Source: Candidatus Competibacteraceae bacterium (lineage in GTDB: Bacteria; Pseudomonadota; Gammaproteobacteria; Competibacterales; Competibacteraceae). From it: DNA of 19,273 bases. The position numbers were made by a program, and so were the translations under genes. The stretch's first letter is position 1. Each line of letters starts with the position of its first letter. Below, piece after piece: positions 7,846 to 14,337 of the stretch. The stretch is from positions 6,096 through 25,368 of the forward strand of contig JAGRHI010000055.1 of the NCBI GenBank assembly GCA_020445045.1. Reading direction: 5' to 3'. Under the pieces are notes generated by a model. That model ran no database searches, had not been told where the DNA came from, and worked only from the letters and a program-made list of their open reading frames with translations.

Positions 7846-8199
7846 ATGAACCGCAAAATCCATCAAATAGCCTTGGTCGTGGTTACCACGACAGTTATCG
7901 GCAGCGCCTATGCGGCGGAATCCGCAGAAAATGATGCTTTGGCCATTACAGGCGCAAAAATTAGTTTGACGCAGGCCGTTGCGAGCGCCGAGCAACATGT
8001 CGGCGGCCAGGCTTCCAAGGCTGAATACGAGCATGAAAAAGGCCAATCGGTGTTCGAGGTGGAAGTAGTCAAGGGTCAAAGTGTCATGGACGTGAAGATC
8101 GACCCGACGAGCGGCCAAATCATTGCGTCCGCCGACGATAAAGCCGATCACAACGAGGATAAAGCCGAACACAACGGGGACGATGAGCAAGACGATTGA
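7846..8199 (+). CDS. Secreted PepSY-domain protein with acidic/histidine tail
   Basis: A 117-residue periplasmic protein. ATG 7846 is preferred over an in-frame GTG at 7837 because GAAGGAG (7831-7837) sits 8 bases before it. Residues 1-23 are a signal peptide (MNRKIHQIALVVVTTTVIGS, then AYA, cut before AES). Residues about 36-96 are one PepSY domain: ITGAKISLTQAVASAEQHVG, then VFEVEVVKGQSVMDVKIDPTSGQII. PepSY domains are thought to bind or inhibit partner proteins in the envelope, and small ones are often controlled by a neighbouring two-component system. The last 20 residues are a two-unit repeat (DKADHNE, DKAEHNG) ending in DDEQDD, rich in Asp, Glu and His, which might bind cations. It has its own promoter block and is followed by a terminator, so it is monocistronic. 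Confidence 0.85.
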   Translation: MNRKIHQIALVVVTTTVIGSAYAAESAENDALAITGAKISLTQAVASAEQHVGGQASKAEYEHEKGQSVFEVEVVKGQSVMDVKIDPTSGQIIASADDKADHNEDKAEHNGDDEQDD

Positions 8200-8219
8200 T
8201 CGACATCGGCTGCTGTGAT

Positions 8220-8250
8220 GCCAGGGTAGCGCCGCTACCCTGGCTTTTCT
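8220..8250 (+). terminator. Rho-independent terminator after the PepSY gene
   Basis: GCCAGGGTAGC and GCTACCCTGGC form an 11-bp perfect stem around GCC, directly followed by TTTTCT. It lies 20 bases after the PepSY stop and separates that gene from the asparagine synthetase. Confidence 0.88.
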
Positions 8251-8294
8251 GTAGTTCCTCGAACAGAGATTAGTTCTTCAGGAAGGCTATATTT

Positions 8295-10127
8295 ATGTGT
8301 GGAATCGCTGGCATCTTCGTAAAAGAGGGTACGCCCGATCAAGCCAGTTTGCTAGATGCGCTTTCAGTGATGCGCCATCGTGGTCCTGAAGATATCGGTC
8401 TCCACTTGTCTGGACAGATTGGTTTGGCTTTCACCCGTTTGTCAATTATCGATCTCGATCACGGGCAACAACCCATTTATAGCTCGGATAACAACCTTTG
8501 CTTGATCGGTAACGGCGAGATTTATAACTATATCGAATTACGCCAGCAACTGATTGGAAAAGGTTACCGGTTTATCACCCAGAGTGATTTTGAACCGATT
8601 TTATATGCGTATCAGGAATACGGTCTAAATTTTCTCGACCACTTGGAAGGCATGTTCGCTTTCGCTCTGTATGACCAGCGCCATAATCGATTACTCTTGG
8701 CCCGCGATCGACTGGGCATCAAGCCGCTTTTTATCGCGCGAAAGTCGGAGGGCACGTATTTTGGCTCCGAGCTGAAGGTTTTGTTTGCGTTACAGAAACA
8801 ACCCCGCCCATCGGTAGACCCGGTAGGCTTGGTGCAGTATCTGCAAAGTGGATTTGCCACGACCGACGCCACGCTTTGCCAAGGTATCGAACGCCTGCTG
8901 CCGGGTGAAGCGATGCTGATCGAGTCCAGTGGACGCTGTCGCTGTTGGCGTTATTGGGCACCGCAATGGATTGAACCTCGGGCAAGTGACTTTGAAGATG
9001 CCGCGGGGCGCTTCGATACATTGATAACCGATGTCATGCGCAAGCATCTGCGATCTGATGTGCCCTTTGGTTTGTTTCTTTCCGGTGGCATCGATTCCAC
9101 GACGTTACTGGCGCTAACCAAGGCAGCCGGTGCCCAACCCCAGCGGACCTATTCGATTGGGTTTCCAGGCAGCGATGTGTTCAATGAATTGAGCGATGCC
9201 CAGCGCATTGCTCGGCATTTTCAAGTTGAACATGTGACAATCGAACTCGATGAGCAGACGGTATTTGAAAGAATGCCGTACATGGTCTTTGCGGCTGATG
9301 AACTCATCGACGATTATGCCGGTCTCGCCCTGTCATATTTGGCTGAACGGGCGGCGGCCGATGTCAAGGTGGTGTTTACCGGCGACGGTGGTGATGAAGC
9401 TTTTGCCGGTTATAGCCGCTACCGCAAAATTTACCTGCAACGCTGGTTGCGGAATTTACGCAGACCCGGTTCGGGTGGCTTTCGCGCCAAACCAGGATTT
9501 ACTCAAGCGGAGGTGAAAACTCTTTTCAATAGCCATTTGGTACGTGCCAACACAATTTGGCGGCAACCTTTTATTGCTTCATGGCAAGCGGCACCGAAAT
9601 CCTGGAGTGATTTACAGCGGATGCAAACCGTCGATATAGATACGGTGTTACCGGATCGTTACCTGGTAAAAACCGATCGCATGACAATGGCTTGGGGATT
9701 AGAAGCACGTGTGCCTCTCTTGGATCATCAGGTTATTGAATTTGGCTTGGCATTACCAGACCAGCTGAAGATTCAAGGCCGGCAAGGTAAAATTTTTTTG
9801 CGGCGTTGGGCACAACGCTGGTTACCGGTGGATCATCTACAATTGCGTAAACGAGGACTCTCTGTGCCAGTCGATCAATGGCCTAGTGGAGCGCGGTTGC
9901 CCAGACTGGAGCGAGTGCTGCTGGGCAATGCCGGTATTCGTGAATGGTTCAAGCCCGCAGGTATTCAACAACTCATTGCCGCCCAGTACCGGCACCCGTC
10001 AAGCAAAACCAGACAGAAGTTATTGCGTCTACTCCAGTTTGCGATTTGGCATCGATTATTTATCGAAGGTAATGGGGTAACCGTACCAGAAAAACGGCAA
10101 GATCCACTTAATCTACTGGATACGTAA
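8295..10127 (+). CDS. asnB: Asparagine synthetase (glutamine-hydrolysing), AsnB type
   Basis: A 610-residue two-domain enzyme that amidates aspartate, or another carboxylate, using glutamine and ATP. The N-terminal glutaminase domain starts MCGIAGIF with the catalytic Cys2 and has HRGP (28-31), Arg48, NGEIYN (73-78) and Asp98 for glutamine binding. The C-terminal synthetase domain has the ATP pyrophosphatase loop SGGIDST (263-269) and later GDGGDEAFAGY and EARVPLLD. The start ATG 8295 follows CAGGAAGG. The length is near the 550-630 of family members found in exopolysaccharide and antibiotic clusters. Lying between glycan genes and envelope genes, it may serve cell-surface chemistry rather than bulk asparagine supply, but that is inference. 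No terminator was seen downstream. Confidence 0.88.
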   Translation: MCGIAGIFVKEGTPDQASLLDALSVMRHRGPEDIGLHLSGQIGLAFTRLSIIDLDHGQQPIYSSDNNLCLIGNGEIYNYIELRQQLIGKGYRFITQSDFEPILYAYQEYGLNFLDHLEGMFAFALYDQRHNRLLLARDRLGIKPLFIARKSEGTYFGSELKVLFALQKQPRPSVDPVGLVQYLQSGFATTDATLCQGIERLLPGEAMLIESSGRCRCWRYWAPQWIEPRASDFEDAAGRFDTLITDVMRKHLRSDVPFGLFLSGGIDSTTLLALTKAAGAQPQRTYSIGFPGSDVFNELSDAQRIARHFQVEHVTIELDEQTVFERMPYMVFAADELIDDYAGLALSYLAERAAADVKVVFTGDGGDEAFAGYSRYRKIYLQRWLRNLRRPGSGGFRAKPGFTQAEVKTLFNSHLVRANTIWRQPFIASWQAAPKSWSDLQRMQTVDIDTVLPDRYLVKTDRMTMAWGLEARVPLLDHQVIEFGLALPDQLKIQGRQGKIFLRRWAQRWLPVDHLQLRKRGLSVPVDQWPSGARLPRLERVLLGNAGIREWFKPAGIQQLIAAQYRHPSSKTRQKLLRLLQFAIWHRLFIEGNGVTVPEKRQDPLNLLDT

Positions 10128-10193
10128 TAATGAAACATCCATCACGAAAGCTACTCGGCTATCACCACTCTCCTTCTTTCTGTGAAAATTTAT

Positions 10194-10258
10194 GCTGACT
10201 TTGATCAGCTAATTATTTCCTAACTCTTGATTATTATCTTCGTCGGGTCGCGTATATT
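10194..10258 (+). promoter_or_regulatory. Regulatory block of the DUF347 gene, same layout as before the PepSY gene
   Basis: It has the same order and spacing as 7756-7820: GCTGA, 6 bases, TCAGCTAA, 6 bases, CCTAA-C-TCTTGAT, then TATCTTCG and TATATT (10253-10258, five of six to TATAAT). GCTAATTA (10208) and CCTAACTC (10219) repeat at 11 bp. The transcript would start near 10265 and have a leader of about 90 bases. Binding by the response regulator at 13675 is predicted, not shown. Confidence 0.6.
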
Positions 10259-10356
10259 GACTCGATCCGATGAAATGATTCCTTATGGACAGAGAAGGGT
10301 TATTCTCTTCCAATGAATCTGAACCAACCCAACTGAAAACCCATAGGAGAAGTAAA

Positions 10357-11148
10357 ATGCAAATACTCACCCGCGAAGATACGATGCGGATGCTGAATAA
10401 GGTCCCGGAAGTCACGCTTTACTTCTGGATCATCAAGATCATGGCCACGACCGTTGGCGAGACTGCCGCTGATTTTCTCAACTTCAATTTGAATTTCGGC
10501 CTGACTGGCACCTCAATCGTCATGAGTGTATTATTGGTAATTTTCCTAGTCGTACAACTGCGAGCCCGTCGATACATACCCTGGATATATTGGTTGGCGG
10601 TCGTACTGATCAGTGTGGTGGGTACGCTCATTACCGATAATCTTGTAGACAATTTCGGCGTCCCGTTGGAAACGACCACCATTGTTTTCGGCTTGGCTTT
10701 GCTGGTAACCTTCGTTGCCTGGTACGCGAGCGAAAGAACGCTGTCTATCCATACTATCTTCACGACTAAACGCGAGCTGTTTTACTGGGTGGCTATTCTG
10801 TTCACATTCGCGCTGGGTACCGCAGCAGGTGACCTTGCCGCTGAAACTTTAAACCTCGGCTATGCCAATTCGACACTGATGTTCGGTGCGCTGATCAGCA
10901 TTGTCGCCTTCGCGTATTATGGCTTCAAGGCTAATGCCGTGTTGGCGTTCTGGATCGCCTACATCCTGACACGACCACTCGGCGCATCTTTTGGCGACTA
11001 CCTATCGCAATCCGTTACCGACGGTGGCCTAGGTCTGGGTACGGTGGCCACGAGCGCGCTCTTCCTTTCGACCATCGCGGGCTTGGTGATTTATCTGAGC
11101 ATCACGCGGCGGGACTTGCTCGAACAACCCACTGACCAAACGATCTAA
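10357..11148 (+). CDS. COG4705/DUF347 four-repeat membrane protein
   Basis: A 263-residue inner-membrane protein of unknown function. The frame is open from 10285, but ATG 10357 is chosen because AGGAG lies 7 bases before it and KVPEVT soon follows, as in other members. Four copies of a ~35-residue DUF347 repeat are visible, starting near residues 23, 78, 143 and 198. Each begins with an aromatic residue followed by a hydrophobic helix and contains Gly-x4-Asp (G34/D39, G89/D94, G154/D159, G209/D214). Spacings of 55, 65 and 55 suggest an older duplication of a repeat pair. Conserved membrane Asp residues hint at ion or small-solute handling, but no substrate is established. The decayed response regulator begins 20 bases after its stop, suggesting that this gene once led a DUF347-regulator operon. 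Confidence 0.8.
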   Translation: MQILTREDTMRMLNKVPEVTLYFWIIKIMATTVGETAADFLNFNLNFGLTGTSIVMSVLLVIFLVVQLRARRYIPWIYWLAVVLISVVGTLITDNLVDNFGVPLETTTIVFGLALLVTFVAWYASERTLSIHTIFTTKRELFYWVAILFTFALGTAAGDLAAETLNLGYANSTLMFGALISIVAFAYYGFKANAVLAFWIAYILTRPLGASFGDYLSQSVTDGGLGLGTVATSALFLSTIAGLVIYLSITRRDLLEQPTDQTI

Positions 11149-11168
11149 CGGTCCTGTTACCTGAAATA

Positions 11169-11328
11169 ATGAGTATGCGTATCCTGCTGCTCGAAGATGA
11201 CTCGATGATCGGCGAGGCGGTATCCGTCGCTCTCTAGGATGCCGCCATCCGCCGTGGATGGGGTAAAGGCTGGCGTCACAGTAAACTGTGTGCTCGAAAG
11301 CACTGAGCACAAGGTCGTGTTGCCCGGA
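11169..11328 (+). pseudogene. Decayed 5' fragment of an OmpR-family response regulator gene
   Basis: The frame from ATG 11175 reads MRILLLEDDSMIGEAVSVAL and then stops at TAG (11235-11237). The intact regulator at 13675 reads MRILLVEDDPMIGAAVCVAL at the same place. Beyond the stop the DNA still tracks the intact gene (GATGCCGC, CCGTGGAT, GTGTGCTCGAAAGC) after a one-base insertion that shifts the frame, and the likeness fades near 11328. The stop corresponds to the AAG codon of Lys21. No phosphoacceptor or DNA-binding part remains. It is a relic of a paralogous regulator or of a duplicated copy of the one downstream. Confidence 0.85.
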
Positions 11329-11338
11329 GTGTAGTGGC

Positions 11339-13510
11339 GTGAGTGACTTGATCAATATATTCATGCAGTGGGTCAGCCTGCATCCTCATCTTGCCGGCCT
11401 GATCTTGGGCCTGGCGACCTGTGCCGAGTCGCTGGCTTTCATCGGTTTGGTGGTACCCGGTGCCACGCTGACGCTGGTGGCCGGCGTGCTAGTGGGCGCC
11501 GGTTCCATGGCATTCTGGAGTACCTTCGCCTGGGCGGTGGGCGGCGCGGTCCTGGGTGACGGCCTCAGTTATTGGTTCGGCCATCGTTATCAGGTGCGAC
11601 TGCGCGATCTGGGGTTGTTGCGCCGCCACCCGGAATGGCTCGCGCGCGGGGAGGACTTCTTCCATCGCCACGGCGGCAAGAGCATTCTGTTTGCCCGCTT
11701 TGTCGGCCCGGTGCGACCGGTGATTCCGGTGGTCGCCGGCATGCTGGGCATGGCGCCGATTCGCTTTTATCTCTACAACATCTCTTCGGCGCTGGTTTGG
11801 GCGGCGGCACACTTGCTGCCGGGCATGGCATTCGGTGCCTCGCTGGTGCTCGCCGGCCAAGTGGCCACACGACTGGCTGTGGTGCTCGGCGTACTGATGG
11901 CATCCGCCTGGCTGATTGTCTGGCTGATACGCCTGAGTTACCACCAACTGCAGCCTCGGGTTGCCCGCTGGGCGACTCGGGTCATGGCCTGGGGTCGCAC
12001 CCATCGCTACCTCGCATGGCTCGTTACCGATCTGCTCGACCCGGCACGCCCGGCATCGCGTGCCCTGCTCGTCTGGCTGGTAGTGCTCATCGCGGCAGGC
12101 TGGCTGTTTCTCGGGATACTGGAGGATGTGCTCACCCAGGATCAAATTGTGTACGCAGGTCAGGCGCTCTACCATCTGTTGCAGCAACTGCGCACACCGC
12201 TCGGTGATTGGATCATGGTCGTGCTCACGGAGCTGGGCGACGCGGCCGTTACGATTCCAGTCGCTATCGTGGTGCTGATCTGGCTGCTCTGGCGGCGCGC
12301 CTGGCGTGACGCGTTGTATTGGCTGACCGCGCTCGGCTCCGGAGCACTGGCCGTCATGATCATCAAAATGGTACTGAAAGTGCCACGGCCGGTGGCGTTG
12401 TATTCCGGAAGCGATGCGTACAGCTTTCCGAGCGGTCACGCGACTCTGAGCACAGTGATCTACGGGTTCTTGGCGGTCCTCGTGGCGGGTACTTTCAGCC
12501 CGCGCTGGCGCTGGACCCCCTATGCGACCGCCGCGCTCCTGATTATCGGGATCGCGTTTTCCCGACTCTATCTCGGTGCGCATTGGCTGGCCGATGTCGC
12601 GGCGGGCGTCTCTCTGGGTACGGTCTGGGTAGCTTTGCTGGCTATCGCCCGCGAGCGACATCAGTCGGCACCAGTCTCGATTCACGGACTCGCCACTGTG
12701 GCGCTACTGGGGTTCCTCAGCGCCGCTGGCTGGCATGTTCACAACAAAGTATCGCAGGACCTTGTGCGTTACGCCGTGCGTCATCCAGTGATGGCGATGC
12801 CCACGTCGGCATGGTGGCAGGGAAATTGGCGGAAGCTGCCAACTTGGCGACTCGATCTACAAGGCGAGCACGAGCAACCGTTAAATGTGCAATGGGCAGG
12901 CGACCTGGGTTCGATCCGGCAGTATCTCTTATCGCATGGCTGGCATGAACCCACGGTGCTCAGTGCCCGTACCGCGTTGCGTTGGTTCCTGCCTAACCCG
13001 TCACTCGCACAGCTTCCCGTGCTGCCGCGGCTACACGATGGTCAATACGAATCGTTGCTTCTGATCGCTGACCGGCATGATCGGACGCACCCTGCCGAAC
13101 AGTGGATCTTGCGTCTATGGCCGACGACGCTGCGGCTGCAACCGAATGATACTCCGGTGTGGATGGGTACCGTCACCTCACAACATAGCGCGCACTTGCC
13201 GCTGATCCACTTTCCGCGTTCGACTGATGGTTACGATCCAGCGCTAACGGCATTGGAATCGACCCTCAGTCCTGGACGCTGGAAACAAGTGCAACGACCA
13301 CCTGGAGAGGGGGAAGAAACCGCATACTGGAGCGGCACTGTTCTGTTGGTTGACGGCAATCATTCGCGCCCCTTCGACCCAACAACAGAGCTATCGAATC
13401 CCAGTAGGGTACCTCGAAAAACCTCATTTTTGAAAAATCCGCCTTTGCTAAATCAAATGGTTGCATCGTCAATTCGGCAAGAAATCGAGGTTTTTCGAGG
13501 CGCCCAGTAG
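11339..13510 (+). CDS. DedA - PAP2 phosphatase - LssY_C fusion membrane protein
   Basis: A 723-residue membrane protein with three parts. Residues ~1-220 are DedA/SNARE-associated, with VVPGATLTLVAGVLVGAG and FARFVGPVRPVIPVVAGMLG; some DedA proteins recycle undecaprenyl phosphate. Residues ~280-440 are a PAP2 acid phosphatase with KVPRP (347-351), PSGH (364-367, catalytic His) and SR-x5-H-x3-D (Ser408 to Asp419). Residues ~450-690 match the LssY C-terminal domain. GTG 11339 is preferred; the longer frame from GTG 11288 reads out-of-frame remains of the regulator relic and adds a meaningless Cys-rich start. The last ~35 residues are encoded by an inserted element; before insertion the frame would have ended SNPSSVP at a TGA now at 13518-13520. 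A role in lipid-phosphate turnover is likely. It precedes the two-component genes on the same strand. Confidence 0.88.
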   Translation: MSDLINIFMQWVSLHPHLAGLILGLATCAESLAFIGLVVPGATLTLVAGVLVGAGSMAFWSTFAWAVGGAVLGDGLSYWFGHRYQVRLRDLGLLRRHPEWLARGEDFFHRHGGKSILFARFVGPVRPVIPVVAGMLGMAPIRFYLYNISSALVWAAAHLLPGMAFGASLVLAGQVATRLAVVLGVLMASAWLIVWLIRLSYHQLQPRVARWATRVMAWGRTHRYLAWLVTDLLDPARPASRALLVWLVVLIAAGWLFLGILEDVLTQDQIVYAGQALYHLLQQLRTPLGDWIMVVLTELGDAAVTIPVAIVVLIWLLWRRAWRDALYWLTALGSGALAVMIIKMVLKVPRPVALYSGSDAYSFPSGHATLSTVIYGFLAVLVAGTFSPRWRWTPYATAALLIIGIAFSRLYLGAHWLADVAAGVSLGTVWVALLAIARERHQSAPVSIHGLATVALLGFLSAAGWHVHNKVSQDLVRYAVRHPVMAMPTSAWWQGNWRKLPTWRLDLQGEHEQPLNVQWAGDLGSIRQYLLSHGWHEPTVLSARTALRWFLPNPSLAQLPVLPRLHDGQYESLLLIADRHDRTHPAEQWILRLWPTTLRLQPNDTPVWMGTVTSQHSAHLPLIHFPRSTDGYDPALTALESTLSPGRWKQVQRPPGEGEETAYWSGTVLLVDGNHSRPFDPTTELSNPSRVPRKTSFLKNPPLLNQMVASSIRQEIEVFRGAQ
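13407..13505. mobile_element. 99-bp MITE-like element with 19-bp terminal inverted repeats
   Basis: Left end 13407-13425 (GGGTACCTCGAAAAACCTC) and right end 13487-13505 (reverse complement GGGCGCCTCGAAAAACCTC) match at 17 of 19 positions. AGTA flanks it on both sides (13403-13406 and 13506-13509), a 4-bp target duplication. The 61-bp middle cannot encode a transposase, so it would need one from a related insertion sequence elsewhere; a 4-bp duplication occurs in the IS5 group, among others. It lies inside the 3' end of the DedA-PAP2-LssY gene and supplies its present stop region. Confidence 0.82.
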
Positions 13511-13674
13511 CGTGCCATGATGAATGAGATTGCTTGGCGGCCTTTTCATCCGTTCATGATGTTTTGGGACCGACTCGGGGTGTCGGTCACGTTCCATGCC
13601 GGTGCAACCTTCCGCATGATTGCACTGGCGGGTCTCGCGTGGCGGCCTGAGTCTGGATCATCAGGGGGGAAACC

Positions 13675-14337
13675 ATGCGGATCTTGTTGGTTGAAGATGA
13701 CCCGATGATCGGTGCGGCGGTGTGCGTCGCCCTCAAGGATGCCGCTTATGCCGTGGATTGGGTGAAGGATGGTGTCACGGCGGACCATGTGCTCGAAAGC
13801 GCCGGGCATCAGGCTGTATTGCTCGACTTGAGCCTACCCAAGCGTGATGGTCTGGACGTGCTGCGTCGCCTGCGCCAGGCGGGTAACGCAGTGCCGGTCA
13901 TCATCATCACTGCGCGCGATGGGGTCGACGAGCGGATCGGGGGATTGGATTTAGGGGCCGATGACTATTTGGTGAAGCCTTTCAATCTCAATGAAATGCT
14001 CGCCCGCTTGCGCGCGATTATCCGCCGCCAGGGCGGGCAAGCCACACCATTGCTCACGAATGGCAAGATAACCCTCGATCCGACCACCCGCCAAGCGTGT
14101 TGCGGCGATGCCGTGGAGGTGCTAAGCGCGCGTGAGTTCGCCCTGTTGCAGGCGCTCCTGCTGAGGCCCGGCGCGATCCTCGCGCGTGCCGAACTGGAGG
14201 AGCGCATCTATGGCTGGAACGAGGAGGTGGAGAGCAATGCGGTGGACTTCCTGATTCACGGTGTGCGCAAGAAGCTGGGTTCCAACAGTATCAAGAACGT
14301 CCGCGGCGCCGGCTGGATGGTGGAAAAACCCCTGTGA
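13675..14337 (+). CDS. OmpR-family response regulator (QseB/PmrA-like)
   Basis: A 220-residue transcription factor. The receiver domain (1-~115) has the acidic pair EDD (7-9), the phosphoacceptor Asp51 in LLDLSLP, the Thr in TARD and Lys in LVKPF. The C-terminal winged-helix domain (~125-220) has LSAREFALLQALL, then the recognition-helix region NAVDFLIHGVRKKLG and the wing RGAGWMV. QseB and PmrA belong to this subgroup and control envelope genes through direct repeats 11 bp apart, a pattern seen before the PepSY and DUF347 genes here. AGGGGGGA lies just before ATG 13675. No such repeat is seen in 13511-13674. Its last bases overlap the kinase start (GTGA), so the pair is translationally coupled. 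The fragment at 11169 is a decayed relative. Confidence 0.93.
   Translation: MRILLVEDDPMIGAAVCVALKDAAYAVDWVKDGVTADHVLESAGHQAVLLDLSLPKRDGLDVLRRLRQAGNAVPVIIITARDGVDERIGGLDLGADDYLVKPFNLNEMLARLRAIIRRQGGQATPLLTNGKITLDPTTRQACCGDAVEVLSAREFALLQALLLRPGAILARAELEERIYGWNEEVESNAVDFLIHGVRKKLGSNSIKNVRGAGWMVEKPL

Noticed and set aside
11288..11338. In-frame N-terminal extension of the DedA-PAP2 protein from GTG 11288 (Cys-rich 17 residues)
   Set aside because: The bases match the decayed response regulator in another frame, and GTG 11339 with an upstream GGAG gives a normal DedA start.
11489..12685. 398-codon open frame on the minus strand
   Set aside because: It lies wholly antisense to the well-supported DedA-PAP2 gene, and its product is rich in Arg, His and Gln with no domain or membrane pattern; it is a shadow of high-GC coding sequence.
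13646..13663. Third copy of the shared promoter block before the response regulator
   Set aside because: Only 12 of 18 positions match, the CTAA direct repeat is absent, and the segment runs into the ribosome binding site region.
13517..13708. Short open frame between the MITE and the response regulator
   Set aside because: It overlaps the regulator start, has no ribosome binding site or recognisable motif, and reads like leader DNA.
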